A DNA stretch of 60,874 bases from Paracoccus sp. JM45 (GCF_003590715.1 NZ_QQVY01000013.1:1-60874), one strand, 5' to 3'; numbered from the stretch's first letter, positions 26,197 to 35,503 are shown. Notes: generated by a model from the sequence alone, not told the origin. Program-made: numbers and translations.

Positions 26197-28387
26197 TGAC
26201 AGCGGTAGCTGTCGGGAATTGTGCCAGCTCAGCCGTAACCGTGACGGGACCCGTGTTGCCGGTCAAACGCAGCCACATCCCTGTGGTACCACCTTGTAAC
26301 ATGCGCAATTCTGGACCGACCAGTTTAGCAGGACCATCAACGGACACTTTCACCGCACCATCAAGGAAGGGCAAGCGATTGCCAGCCTGATCCAAAGCCC
26401 GCAACATGATACGCAGATCGATATCCGGATCCGCCGGAACACGGTCCAGATCAGGGTCGATTTGCAGGACCGTCGGCAGTGGATCGGCGACGAAGTCACG
26501 CGTTGCCACGGTTTTGCCATCGAGATAGCCGGTGATGCGACCGGGATGCCAGCTCATCCCCCAAAGGCCCAGTTCCTCGGCACTGATATGGCGGTGGTCG
26601 ATAATCACCGGAGGATGCGGCAGATGTGGAAAGCGTTCGCGATCCGGTCCAACGCGACGGGTGACGCCGGCACATTCGAATTCAACCTCGTCACAGTTGG
26701 TCAGGATAATCAGAGGCAGCACGCCGCCGATATTGCGTTCACCTCGCGCCCAGAAGGTCACAGGCTCCAACACCACACCTTCTGATGGTGGTTTCTGGCT
26801 TCCATAGGCGTGGGCCGCGAATTTCGGTTCGCGCCAGATGTCCATCACACCATGATGACAGATACGGTCGCCCGCTCCGAAATCCTTATGCGTGTTGTAA
26901 TCGAACATGCACCAGCCGATGGACCCGCTGATATTGGGATCGCCATGGGCGGCGTTCAGCACATCCAGATGACGCAGCACATGCTCCATCTGCCGCAATT
27001 CGGGGTCTTGTGCTTTGGTCGGGAACATATGGCCGTTATATTCCGTGACCAGATAGGGCACCGGTGTTTTAAGACCCGTCACCTCGGCCGGACTACGCAG
27101 GGCGGTGCGGGGCCGGTTGATCAGGGGCAGTTCGGATTCGTCCAGAATGAAATCATTCATCGTATAAACATCTTCCAGCAGTTCGCTTTCCGGAAGATAG
27201 CGCACACCGCCAGTCGAACGGGTCGGGTCCAGTTCACGCGCCACCGCATTGGTGCGGATATAAAAATCGTGGTTGTCCTGACTTTCGTTGATCCGCACGC
27301 CCCAGATCACAATGCTGGGGTGGTTCCAGTCACGGCGGATCATTGCCTCGACGTTCTTGACCGAGGCATCCTGCCAGGCTTCGTCACCGATATGCTGCCA
27401 ACCGGGGATTTCCTCGAAAACCAACAGGCCGATTTCATCGCAACGGTCCAGAAACCACGGGCTTTGCGGATAGTGCGAGGTGCGGACCATATTGCAGCCC
27501 AGATCTTCACGCATGATCTCGGCATCGCGTTCCTGCGCATGGCGACCGGCAGCATATCCCGCATGGGGGAAGCTTTGATGACGGTTCAGCCCGCGCAGCT
27601 TGACCGGTTCTCCGTTCAGCAAGAACCCTTGCGGCGTCCATTCGGCGGTGCGGAAACCGACACGATGGGTGGTGACATCGCCGCTGTCGGGCAACGTCAG
27701 TTCGACCGTGTAAAGTGCAGGATCATCCATCGACCATAGACGCAGACCGGCCAGACCCGACATGGTCAGTTCGCCTGTCCCCTCGGTCGCGGCAATCTGC
27801 GCGCCATCGGAATCCAGAAGTCGTGCCACAACCGGACCGGCGGTGGTGGTTTCCGGCACCACGACCACGGTCTTTGCATCGGCCAACGCATCCGGTGTCA
27901 AAACGCGCGCGTTGACCAGCTGACGTTCAGGCAGCACCCGCAACCAGACGTCACGATAGATGCCTGCATAGGTCAGGTAATCGATCTGTGCCCCGAAAGG
28001 CGGAATGGCGGGGTTCTCGGACCCGTCCACCCGCACCGTGATCAGATTGTCGCCAACCGTCAGGTGATCGGTCAGATCGGCCCAGAACGGCGTATAGCCA
28101 TCGGCATGGGCCGCCACTTGCGTGCCGTTGACCCAGACCACGCTGTCGGCCATTGCGCCATCGAATTGCAGCTGAACGCGCTTGCCTGCCCAAGCATCAT
28201 CCCACGTCAGGTGACGCTGATAGGTGAAGGGCCGTTGATAGGCTGTTTCATCGAAATAGCTTAGCGGTAGATCGACCGCGTTATGGGGCAAGGTAACGGT
28301 TTCACCATCGCGCAGCTTGGCAATATGCCCGTCGTCAAAGCCGTCCGAAAAGACCCAGCCGTCGTTTAGTTTCAGAACCTGTCTCAT
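26183..28387 (-). CDS. Glycoside hydrolase family 2 (beta-galactosidase-like)
   Basis: A 734-residue GH2 enzyme that should release galactose from beta-galactosides in the cytoplasm, as no signal peptide is visible. The N-terminal sugar-binding domain shows YQRHLTWDD and DGAMADSVVWVNG; the catalytic barrel shows LRGLNRHQ, MVRTSHYPQSP, the acid/base Glu in VIWGVRINES and the nucleophile Glu in LVTEYNGH. ATG at 28387 lies two bases after the galactonate dehydratase stop, so it is the last gene of the minus arm of the galactose locus. Context favours galactosidase over the glucuronidase alternative common in this family. Confidence 0.85.
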   Translation of the reverse strand: MRQVLKLNDGWVFSDGFDDGHIAKLRDGETVTLPHNAVDLPLSYFDETAYQRPFTYQRHLTWDDAWAGKRVQLQFDGAMADSVVWVNGTQVAAHADGYTPFWADLTDHLTVGDNLITVRVDGSENPAIPPFGAQIDYLTYAGIYRDVWLRVLPERQLVNARVLTPDALADAKTVVVVPETTTAGPVVARLLDSDGAQIAATEGTGELTMSGLAGLRLWSMDDPALYTVELTLPDSGDVTTHRVGFRTAEWTPQGFLLNGEPVKLRGLNRHQSFPHAGYAAGRHAQERDAEIMREDLGCNMVRTSHYPQSPWFLDRCDEIGLLVFEEIPGWQHIGDEAWQDASVKNVEAMIRRDWNHPSIVIWGVRINESQDNHDFYIRTNAVARELDPTRSTGGVRYLPESELLEDVYTMNDFILDESELPLINRPRTALRSPAEVTGLKTPVPYLVTEYNGHMFPTKAQDPELRQMEHVLRHLDVLNAAHGDPNISGSIGWCMFDYNTHKDFGAGDRICHHGVMDIWREPKFAAHAYGSQKPPSEGVVLEPVTFWARGERNIGGVLPLIILTNCDEVEFECAGVTRRVGPDRERFPHLPHPPVIIDHRHISAEELGLWGMSWHPGRITGYLDGKTVATRDFVADPLPTVLQIDPDLDRVPADPDIDLRIMLRALDQAGNRLPFLDGAVKVSVDGPAKLVGPELRMLQGGTTGMWLRLTGNTGPVTVTAELAQFPTATAVISVG

Positions 28388-28389
28388 GC

Positions 28390-29538
28390 TTACCACTCTG
28401 CGAAGCTGCCGTCGGCGTGACGCCAGACGGGGTTGCGCCAACGGTGACCTTCGTCGGCGGCGCGACGGACCTTCGCCTCATCTACCTCGATGCCAAGGCC
28501 GGGGCCTTGCGGGATGGCGACAAAGCCATCCTCGTATTTAAAGACGGTCGGATCGACCAGATAATCCAGCAGGTCGCTGCCTTGGTTGTAATGGATACCA
28601 AGCGATTGTTCCTGAATGAATGCGTTATAGCAGACTGCATCCAGTTGCAGGTTCGCAGCCAGTGCAATCGGCCCCAGCGGGCAATGCAGGGCCAATGCAA
28701 CGTCATGCGCCTCGGCCATCGCCGCGATGCGATAGGTTTCAGTAATACCACCCGAATGGCTGGGGTCGGGCTGGATGATGTCGACGAACCCACCCTTCAG
28801 GATTTCCTTGAAATCCCACCGCGAATACAGCCGTTCGCCAAGCGCAATCGGGGTCGAACAATGATTGGCGATCTCGCGCAGCGCCTCGGCATGTTCGGAC
28901 AGAACCGGTTCCTCGATGAACATCAGGCGGAAGGGCTCCAGCTCCTTGGCTAGCACCTTCGCCATCGGGCGATGTACGCGACCATGGAAATCGATGCCGA
29001 TGCCGAAGTCGGGGCTCATTTCCTCGCGGATAGCCTGCACGCGGGCCAGAACCTCATCGACTTTAGCGTGGCTATCGACGAATTGCATCTCCTCGGTGCC
29101 GTTCATCTTGACTGCGGTAAAGCCGCGATCACCGCAATCACGCGCCATGCGGGCGGTGTCGCCCGGACGGTCGCCGCCGATCCAGCTGTAGACGCGGATC
29201 CGGTCGCGCAACTGACCACCCAGCAGGCTGTGGACCGGCACACCAAGCGCCTTGCCCTTGATGTCCCACAGTGCCTGATCGATGCCCGCGATGGCCGACA
29301 TGTGGATGCCGCCGCCGCGATAGAAACCGGCGCGATACATGACAGTCCAGTGGTCCTGGATCAGCGCGGGGTCGCGCCCGATCAGGTAATCGGACAGTTC
29401 CTCGACGCAGGTGGCGACGGTGGCAGCGCGGCCTTCAAGGACGGGTTCGCCCCATCCGCTGATGCCCTCATCGGTGCTGATCTTCACAAAGCACCAGCGC
29501 GGAGGAACGATGAAAGTTTCGATTTGGGTGATTTTCAT
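28390..29538 (-). CDS. dgoD: D-galactonate dehydratase (enolase superfamily)
   Basis: A 382-residue enolase-superfamily enzyme that dehydrates D-galactonate to 2-keto-3-deoxy-galactonate. Expected active-site residues are visible: KMNG at 144-147, Asp183 and His185 in GIDFHGR, Glu209 in FIEEPV, Glu235 in ALGERL and His285 in LHCPLGP. The start MKITQIETFIVPPRW is the family N-terminus. It follows the galactose dehydrogenase by six bases and precedes GH2 by two. It supplies the third step of the De Ley-Doudoroff pathway, whose later enzymes are in the plus arm. Confidence 0.93.
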   Translation of the reverse strand: MKITQIETFIVPPRWCFVKISTDEGISGWGEPVLEGRAATVATCVEELSDYLIGRDPALIQDHWTVMYRAGFYRGGGIHMSAIAGIDQALWDIKGKALGVPVHSLLGGQLRDRIRVYSWIGGDRPGDTARMARDCGDRGFTAVKMNGTEEMQFVDSHAKVDEVLARVQAIREEMSPDFGIGIDFHGRVHRPMAKVLAKELEPFRLMFIEEPVLSEHAEALREIANHCSTPIALGERLYSRWDFKEILKGGFVDIIQPDPSHSGGITETYRIAAMAEAHDVALALHCPLGPIALAANLQLDAVCYNAFIQEQSLGIHYNQGSDLLDYLVDPTVFKYEDGFVAIPQGPGLGIEVDEAKVRRAADEGHRWRNPVWRHADGSFAEW

Positions 29539-29544
29539 GATGGC

Positions 29545-30465
29545 TCAGTCCAAAAATGCAGGGACAGTGTGGTGGTGACCTGTCAGAAAAGCGTCAGCGA
29601 CAAGGCGCAGGGGCGACAGGTCCAGATCACTGTCGCCAGTGGAAACAAGATCGCGGAAACGGGCATAGAGGCGGGCATATTCCGCATTTTCACCCTGTGC
29701 GACGGTTTCACCATCAACGGTGAAGCGTGCGCCACCCTGATCAAGCACAGCAACACCGGCATCTGTGTCGAAGCTGATCTGCCACAGTTCGGCGCCTTGC
29801 TGGCGCCAGTCCAGTCGGGCGGTCACGGGGTGGCCTGCGTCCATCGTCAATTCGGCGGCGATGGGGGTCTGGCGGTTTTCGGGTATATGCAGATCGGCAC
29901 CGGTCAGACGCACCGGATCAGGCAGAACCTTGGTCAGTATCGACAGCGCGTTAATGCCTGGATCAAAAACCCCAAGCCCGCCTGGTTGCCAGATCCAGTC
30001 CTGACCGGGATGCCATTTGCGGACATCCTCGGCCCAGTCGATATGGGTGGCGTGGATGTTACGATCGGCCAGCCAGTCGCGGGCCTGATCAACAGCGGCG
30101 GCTTCGCGCGAATGCCACGTGGCGAATATGGTCAGGCTGCGGGCGTTGGCCTCGGCGGCCAGCAGTTCCAGTTCCGACAGGGTGGCGCCTGGGGGTTTCT
30201 CCAGCATCAGGTGGCAATCGGCGCGCAGCACCGCCATCGCCTGTTCGAAACGCCCCTGCGGCGGCGTGCACAGCGACACCGCCTGCACGTCATCTTCCGA
30301 TTCCAGCAGTTCTTCGATTTCGGTATAATTCGACACGCCGTCCAACCGCGCATTGCGGCTGGCCACGGCTGTCAGGGTGATGCCTTCGGTCGCTGCGATG
30401 GCCGGCAGATGTTGGGCGCGGGCGATGGTGCCAAGCCCGACAATGGCAAGGGACAAATCGCTCAT
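29545..30465 (-). CDS. D-galactose 1-dehydrogenase (Gfo/Idh/MocA family)
   Basis: A 306-residue NAD(P) oxidoreductase matching the galactose/L-arabinose 1-dehydrogenase branch of Gfo/Idh/MocA. It has GLGTIARAQHLPA at the Rossmann loop, LEKPPGATL with the catalytic EKP near 90-99, ATWHSREA, and HIDWAEDVRKWHPGQDWIWQPGGLGVFDPGINAL across the substrate site. It oxidises D-galactose to galactono-lactone, the first step of the pathway. The start overlaps the ATPase stop in an ATGA (30462-30465). L-Arabinose is a likely side substrate in this family. The two neighbouring dgo-type genes settle the main assignment. Confidence 0.88.
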   Translation of the reverse strand: MSDLSLAIVGLGTIARAQHLPAIAATEGITLTAVASRNARLDGVSNYTEIEELLESEDDVQAVSLCTPPQGRFEQAMAVLRADCHLMLEKPPGATLSELELLAAEANARSLTIFATWHSREAAAVDQARDWLADRNIHATHIDWAEDVRKWHPGQDWIWQPGGLGVFDPGINALSILTKVLPDPVRLTGADLHIPENRQTPIAAELTMDAGHPVTARLDWRQQGAELWQISFDTDAGVAVLDQGGARFTVDGETVAQGENAEYARLYARFRDLVSTGDSDLDLSPLRLVADAFLTGHHHTVPAFLD

Positions 30466-31517
30466 CTCAGGCGCTGCCCCGTTTCGGCGTCAAAGAAATA
30501 GGCATGGGCGGGATCAACTGTCACACCCACCGTTCCACCACCGGCGGGATCAAGACGATGCGTCGTCTGGACCACCAGCTTTTCACCCGATGGCGCGGTC
30601 AGATGGACATAAGTAACGCCGCCCAGATTTTCAGCCATATCAATGCGAAAATCACCTTGATCGGTCAGTTGCAGGATGTCTGGGCGCAGGCCGACCTCGA
30701 CCTTGCGACCTTCCATCAATGTGGCGGATTGGCGGTCAAGGGGCGCGCCGAAGGCTTTGGTGACAACACGTCCGTCCTGCACCTGACCTTTGACGAAATT
30801 CATTGCGGGACTGCCGATAAAGCCCGCGACAAAGCGGTTGTCGGGATCGTCATAGAGGTCCATCGGCGTGCCGACCTGTTCGACCTTACCCGCACGAAGC
30901 ACGACGATCTTGTCTGCCATGGTCATCGCTTCGACCTGATCATGGGTCACATAGATCATCGTTGCTTTGATTTCGCGGTGCAGGCGGGCGATCTCGGCAC
31001 GCATCTCGACCCGCAATTCGGCATCAAGATTCGACAGCGGTTCGTCGAACAGGAATACCTTGGGGCCGCGCACGATAGCGCGTCCAATGGCAACACGCTG
31101 ACGCTGCCCCCCCGACAGGGCGGCAGGCTTGCGGTCTAGCAGCGGGTCCAGTTTCAGAATACGCGAAGCTTCGGCAACCTTCGCCGAAATCTCGGTCTTG
31201 GGGTGGCGGTTCATCTTCAAACCGAACCCCATATTCTGGGCGACCGTCATATGCGGATAAAGCGCATAGGTCTGGAATACCATCGCCACGCCGCGGTCTG
31301 CGGGTTCGGCGTCGGTGACATCCTCATCCTCGATATGGATCTGGCCGTCGCTGGTTTCTTCCAGACCGGCGATCATACGCAACAAGGTGGACTTGCCGCA
31401 CCCCGAGGGTCCGACAAAGACGCAAAACTCGCCTTGTTTGATATCAAGATCGACGCCGTAGATGACCCTTACAGGGCCGAAATCCTTGGTGACGCTGGTC
31501 AACTGGACGCCGGACAT
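30462..31517 (-). CDS. Sugar ABC transporter ATP-binding protein (UgpC/MalK type)
   Basis: A 351-residue ATPase of the CUT1 sugar-importer class. Walker A GPSGCGKST is at 36-44, Q-loop near VFQTYALYPHM, signature LSGGQRQRVAIGRA and Walker B VFLFDEPLSNLD. A C-terminal TOBE regulatory domain follows (VEVGLRPDILQL). It lies in the minus arm while its binding protein and two permeases are in the divergent plus arm, so the importer is split across the shared regulatory region. It probably imports galactosides. Seven bases separate it from the IclR gene. Confidence 0.93.
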   Translation of the reverse strand: MSGVQLTSVTKDFGPVRVIYGVDLDIKQGEFCVFVGPSGCGKSTLLRMIAGLEETSDGQIHIEDEDVTDAEPADRGVAMVFQTYALYPHMTVAQNMGFGLKMNRHPKTEISAKVAEASRILKLDPLLDRKPAALSGGQRQRVAIGRAIVRGPKVFLFDEPLSNLDAELRVEMRAEIARLHREIKATMIYVTHDQVEAMTMADKIVVLRAGKVEQVGTPMDLYDDPDNRFVAGFIGSPAMNFVKGQVQDGRVVTKAFGAPLDRQSATLMEGRKVEVGLRPDILQLTDQGDFRIDMAENLGGVTYVHLTAPSGEKLVVQTTHRLDPAGGGTVGVTVDPAHAYFFDAETGQRLR

Positions 31518-31524
31518 GGCAACC

Positions 31525-32322
31525 TCATGCTTGCTTGTGTTCGGGAAACCGCCATGTTTCGGCGGTCGCGGCGATCTGCGCCGCAGCTTCTTTAACGGGA
31601 CCCGCCAGCGCCAGAAGCTGGTCGCGGCTTGTCACATCAGTCGTGGTGGTCACTGAAATCGCCCCGATGACGCGGCCATTTCCAGAAAGGATAGGCGCGG
31701 CCATACAGGCGATACCGATTTCATGTTCTTCATCATCAAGGGCAAAGCCCTGATCCCGGATGCGCGCCAGTTCAACACGCAAGGCATCCGGCGTGGTCAG
31801 TGTTTTCGAGGTATGGGCATGAAAAGACTGCCGTGCCAATGCATTAACCAGCTGATCTTCAGGTAGATATGCCAGCATCGCCTTGCCGACACCCGTGCAA
31901 TAGGCGGGACCTACTTTGCCCGATTGCGCTAACATCTGCACCGGCTGGCGGGCATTGCGTTTATCGACGTAAAGGACCGCGCCATTGTCCAGTTGCGCCA
32001 GGTGGACCGTCTGGCCCAGATCACGCGACAGCCGGTCCAGAACCCCTTGTGCAATGGGCGCAAGACTGGACTGCGCCCATGCCGAATGGGCCAGACGCAC
32101 CAGACGCATACCGGGCGCATAGGTCTGGCGGATATCGTCAAAAGCCAGCATTTCCTGACGGGTCAGGACCTGAAGGAAGCGGTAAAGTGTCGCCTTGGGC
32201 AGGCCCGCAACCAGCATAATCTCGGCAAAGCGCGCCGGACGGCCGAATTCGGCGACAAGGTCCAGCACGGCCAATGTACGGCCGACTGTCCCGTCTGATG
32301 TCTCTCGCTCGACCACAGTCAC
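31525..32322 (-). CDS. IclR-family transcriptional regulator of the galactoside locus
   Basis: A 265-residue IclR-type regulator. The N-terminal winged helix is at about 10-70 (VGRTLAVLDLVAEFGRPARFAEIMLVAGLPKATLYRFLQVL) and the C-terminal effector domain contains YCTGVGKAMLAYL and GIACMAAPILSGNGRVIGAISV. It heads the minus arm and faces the plus arm over a 112-bp gap holding two tandem palindromes, so it most likely controls both arms in response to galactose, galactonate or a breakdown product. The start at 32322 gives a normal N-terminal extension before the helix-turn-helix. Confidence 0.9.
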   Translation of the reverse strand: MTVVERETSDGTVGRTLAVLDLVAEFGRPARFAEIMLVAGLPKATLYRFLQVLTRQEMLAFDDIRQTYAPGMRLVRLAHSAWAQSSLAPIAQGVLDRLSRDLGQTVHLAQLDNGAVLYVDKRNARQPVQMLAQSGKVGPAYCTGVGKAMLAYLPEDQLVNALARQSFHAHTSKTLTTPDALRVELARIRDQGFALDDEEHEIGIACMAAPILSGNGRVIGAISVTTTTDVTSRDQLLALAGPVKEAAAQIAATAETWRFPEHKQA

Positions 32323-32379
32323 GCCAGGCCTCCTCCCCCTCGCATTGCCGTTATTGACACGCTAATCGATTCGCATCAT

Positions 32380-32398
32380 AGTTTCAATATTCAAAACT
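32380..32398. promoter_or_regulatory. Candidate IclR operator, copy 1
   Basis: This imperfect 19-bp palindrome (arms AGTTT and AAACT around an AT-rich centre) lies between the divergent IclR gene and the binding-protein gene. A second palindrome begins 20 bp further on, so both would present on the same DNA face. Confidence 0.5.
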
Positions 32399-32399
32399 G

Positions 32400-32418
32400 G
32401 GTTTCATTATTTGGAACC
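32400..32418. promoter_or_regulatory. Candidate IclR operator, copy 2
   Basis: This imperfect 19-bp palindrome (GGTTTCA and TGGAACC at its ends, AT-rich centre) is 16 bases before the binding-protein start codon and just ahead of its GGGGAGGA ribosome site. IclR proteins often bind as dimers of dimers on two such sites. Confidence 0.5.
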
Positions 32419-32434
32419 AAATGGGGAGGAGACC

Positions 32435-33667
32435 ATGGTTTTATCGAATAAGGGCCTGCTGCTGGCAGCGCTGTTGGCCACCACAGCACCTGCCTTTGCC
32501 CAAGCCCGCGAATTGGTGTTCAACACCGATGCATCCGACCCCGCCCCCAAGGCGGCATTCGAACAACTGATTGCGGATTTCGAGGCCGAGTATCCCGACA
32601 TCACGGTCAAGGTGAACATCTTCGATCACGAAGGCTATAAAACCGCGATCCGCAACTTTCTGACTGCAGACGCGCCCGATCTGGCGAACTGGTATGCGGG
32701 CAACCGCATGGCGCCCTTTGTTGCGGCGAACCAGTTCATGGATGTGTCCGATGTCTGGGAAGAAAACGGCCTGAACGACAGCCTGCATTCTGCAGCGTCG
32801 GCGATGACCATCGACGGCAAGCAGTGGGGTGTTCCTTATACCTACTACCAGTGGGGCATCTATTATAACAAGGATGTCTATGCGAAGGTTGGCGTTGAAC
32901 CCGCTGATAACTGGGAAGATTTCCTTGCCAATTGTCAAAAGTTCAAGGATGCGGGCATCGACTGCGTCACGACAGGCTCGAAGGCGCTTTGGCCCATTGC
33001 CGGTATCTTCGATTATATGTCGCTGCGGACTAATGGCTATGACTGGCATATGCAGCTGACGCGCGGCGAAATTCCCTGGACAGATGACAAGGTCAAAGCC
33101 GTCTTTGCCGAATGGGAAAAGCTACTGCCTTATACATCGCCCAACCATGCTGCGATCGACTGGCAGGATGCGGTGTCGAATATCGTTCAGGGCAAGGCGG
33201 CCAATTACGTCATGGGCAACTTTGCCGTGGCACCCTTCCTTGACGGCGGCATGACCGAAGAAAATCTGGGCTTCATGCCCTTCCCGACGATCAATGCCGA
33301 TATTCCCCGCGCGGAAGAAGCTCCGACCGACACGGTCCATATTCCCGCCGGTGCCAAAAACCCCGAGGATGCCAAGCTGTTCCTTGCCTTCCTTGCACGT
33401 CCTGACGTGCAGACGAAGATGAACCAGACACTTGGCCAGCTGCCGATCAATGCCGAAAGCTCGGTCGGGGATGACCCCTACCTGCAAGCGGGCTTCGATC
33501 TGCTGTCGACCGCCGACGGCGGCATCGCACAGTTCTTCGATCGCGACGCTTCGCCGGAAATGGCCAAGGTCGGGATGGAGGGGTTCCAAGAATTCATGGT
33601 TCGCCCTGAACGTCTGGACGGCATCCTTGAACGGCTTGAACGCACGCGTCAGCGCGCAGCACGGTAA
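32435..33667 (+). CDS. Sugar ABC transporter substrate-binding protein (SBP_bac_1)
   Basis: A 410-residue periplasmic binding protein of the CUT1 class. The N-terminal Sec signal (LLLAALLATTAPAFAQA) is cut near residue 24. The mature protein shows the typical FEQLIADFEAEYPDITVKVN, QWGVPYTYYQWGIYYNKDVYAKVG and MGNFAVAPFL. ATG 32435 is chosen for the perfect GGGGAGGA four bases upstream; an earlier TTG lies inside the operator region. It is the first gene of the plus arm and the likely galactoside receptor. Confidence 0.93.
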   Translation: MVLSNKGLLLAALLATTAPAFAQARELVFNTDASDPAPKAAFEQLIADFEAEYPDITVKVNIFDHEGYKTAIRNFLTADAPDLANWYAGNRMAPFVAANQFMDVSDVWEENGLNDSLHSAASAMTIDGKQWGVPYTYYQWGIYYNKDVYAKVGVEPADNWEDFLANCQKFKDAGIDCVTTGSKALWPIAGIFDYMSLRTNGYDWHMQLTRGEIPWTDDKVKAVFAEWEKLLPYTSPNHAAIDWQDAVSNIVQGKAANYVMGNFAVAPFLDGGMTEENLGFMPFPTINADIPRAEEAPTDTVHIPAGAKNPEDAKLFLAFLARPDVQTKMNQTLGQLPINAESSVGDDPYLQAGFDLLSTADGGIAQFFDRDASPEMAKVGMEGFQEFMVRPERLDGILERLERTRQRAAR

Positions 33668-33673
33668 GACCCG

Positions 33674-33700
33674 TCGGGCGGACATGAATGGTCCGCCCGA
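33674..33700 (+). promoter_or_regulatory. Intercistronic hairpin after the binding-protein gene
   Basis: A perfect 10-bp stem (TCGGGCGGAC at 33674-33683 with its complement at 33691-33700, 7-base loop) follows the binding-protein stop by six bases and is trailed only by TTTCC. Such hairpins between a binding-protein gene and its permeases usually protect the upstream mRNA or partly terminate, giving excess binding protein over membrane components. Confidence 0.7.
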
Positions 33701-33738
33701 TTTCCCCGATTTCCCACCCGCATGCCCGGAGGTCCAAG

Positions 33739-34653
33739 ATGACCGCCCTTCCCGACATTCACCCGCCCAAAGCACGCCCCCGCCGGCGTCGCAGCAGCCT
33801 GACCCCATGGCTGTTCCTTGCGCCGGGTCTGTTGATGTTTGCCGTCTATGTGTTGATTCCGATTTTCCAATCCGTCTGGGTGTCGTTCCATGATTGGGAC
33901 GGGCTTGGTCCGATGAAATGGATCGGACTGGCCAATTACTCCGAGCTGTGGTGGGACGATGCTTTCTATACCAGCCTGAAGAACAACGTCCTCTGGCTGG
34001 CGCTGTATCTGCTGGCCGTGCCGCTTGGGCTGCTGATTGCGGTGTTCCTGAACCAGACGGTAAAGGGCATCCGCATCTATAAATCGCTGTTTTTCTTCCC
34101 CTTCGTGATCAGTCAGGTCGTCGTCGGCCTGATCTTCTCATGGTTCTATGCACCCGGATTCGGGCTGTTCTATGTTTTGATCGAATGGTTGAGCGGAACC
34201 GGCGTCGCAATTCTGGCGGACGAGCGTTACGTCACCTACGGCATCATCGCGGCGGGCCTCTGGCCTCAGATCGCCTATTGCATGATCTTGTATCTAACCG
34301 GCCTGAACGCCGTCGCCCCCGACCAGATCGAGGCCGCGCGTCTGGATGGTGCCAAGGGTTGGCGGATGCTGTGGCATGTTGTTTTGCCGCAATTGCGCCC
34401 CGCGACCTTCATTGCGGTCGTCGTCACCGTCATCGGTGCGCTGCGCAGCTTCGATCTGGTCAGCATCATGACCTCGGGCGGGCCGTTCGGGTCCAGCCGC
34501 GTGCTGTCCTATTACATGTATGAACAGGCGCTGTCGGAATACGGCTATCGCATGGGCTATGGCGCAGCCATCGCCGTGGTGCTGTTCGCCATCATGATGA
34601 TCTTCATTACGGGCTTCATCTGGAAGATGTGGCGCGACGAGAGAGGGCTGTAA
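33739..34653 (+). CDS. Sugar ABC transporter permease (MalF/UgpA type)
   Basis: A 304-residue CUT1 permease. It has an N-terminal basic stretch (PRRRRSS), first span PWLFLAPGLLMFAVYVLIPIF, FHDWDG, KSLFFFPFVISQVVVGLIFSWF, and the coupling loop EAARLDGAKGWRMLWHVVLPQLRP, which is the EAA motif. About six membrane spans are expected. ATG 33739 follows GGAGG-like CCCGGAGGTCC and is preferred over an in-frame start inside the hairpin region. It pairs with the next gene to form the channel. Confidence 0.92.
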   Translation: MTALPDIHPPKARPRRRRSSLTPWLFLAPGLLMFAVYVLIPIFQSVWVSFHDWDGLGPMKWIGLANYSELWWDDAFYTSLKNNVLWLALYLLAVPLGLLIAVFLNQTVKGIRIYKSLFFFPFVISQVVVGLIFSWFYAPGFGLFYVLIEWLSGTGVAILADERYVTYGIIAAGLWPQIAYCMILYLTGLNAVAPDQIEAARLDGAKGWRMLWHVVLPQLRPATFIAVVVTVIGALRSFDLVSIMTSGGPFGSSRVLSYYMYEQALSEYGYRMGYGAAIAVVLFAIMMIFITGFIWKMWRDERGL

Positions 34654-34657
34654 TCCG

Positions 34658-35503
34658 ATGTTCCCCCGTCCCATCCAGACCATGTCCCCTGCCTTCCAGC
34701 GCGGCTATAAAATCGCGCTGCCAATCATGCTGATCCTGTGGCTGCTGCCCTTGCTGGGGGTGGCGCTGACATCGCTGCGCCCATCCGGCGATTTGGCGGC
34801 GGGCAACTACTTCGGCATGCCCTCGCGCATCGCGTTCGAGAATTACGTCGATGTTTTCCGCAATTCGCCCATCGCGCAATATTTGCTGAACAGCTTTCGC
34901 ATCACCATCCCCACAGTGATCGGCGCAGTCGGGCTGTCCTGCCTGACCGGCTATGCGCTGGCGGTTTATAAGTTCCGGTTGTCGCTGGTGGTATTCTTTA
35001 TGTTCGTGGCAGGCAACTTCGTGCCCTTCCAGATCCTGATGGTGCCTGTGCGCGACCTGACGGTAAACATGGGCCTTTATAACACCGTCACCGGCCTTGC
35101 CCTGTTCCACATCGCTTTCCAGACGGGGTTCTGCACGTTGTTCATGCGCAACTTCATCAAGGCCTTGCCGCGCGAATTGATCGAGGCTGCACGCGTCGAG
35201 GGCGTTAACGAATGGCAGATCTTCTGGCATATCGTCCTGCCTTTGGTGCGCCCCGCCATCGCGGCGCTGTCGGTGCTGGTCTTCACCTTTATCTGGAACG
35301 ACTATTTCTGGGCGATGGTGCTGACCACCGGTGCTGAAACGCAGCCGATCACGGCGGGTCTGAACAGTCTGAACGGCCAATGGGTCGCGGCGTGGCATCT
35401 AGTGTCTGCGGGGTCGATTCTGGCGGCGATGCCTCCGGTCCTGATGTTTTTCCTGATGCAGCGGCACTTCATCGCCGGTCTGACTCTGGGGGCCGTGAAA
35501 TGA
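34658..35503 (+). CDS. Sugar ABC transporter permease (MalG/UgpE type)
   Basis: A 281-residue second CUT1 permease. First span IALPIMLILWLLPLLGVALTSL; later SFRITIPTVIGAVGLSCLTGYALAVYKF; EAA motif EAARVEGVNEWQIFWHIVLPLVRP; and the C-terminal FFLMQRHFIAGLTLGAVK, typical of MalG-type proteins. It starts four bases after the first permease and its stop overlaps the alpha-galactosidase start (ATGA at 35500-35503). Transport and hydrolysis are therefore translationally coupled. Confidence 0.92.
   Translation: MFPRPIQTMSPAFQRGYKIALPIMLILWLLPLLGVALTSLRPSGDLAAGNYFGMPSRIAFENYVDVFRNSPIAQYLLNSFRITIPTVIGAVGLSCLTGYALAVYKFRLSLVVFFMFVAGNFVPFQILMVPVRDLTVNMGLYNTVTGLALFHIAFQTGFCTLFMRNFIKALPRELIEAARVEGVNEWQIFWHIVLPLVRPAIAALSVLVFTFIWNDYFWAMVLTTGAETQPITAGLNSLNGQWVAAWHLVSAGSILAAMPPVLMFFLMQRHFIAGLTLGAVK

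Noticed and set aside
28972..30501. A 509-codon plus-strand frame opposite galactonate dehydratase and galactose dehydrogenase
   Set aside because: Both minus-strand genes have full catalytic motifs; the antisense frame resembles no protein.
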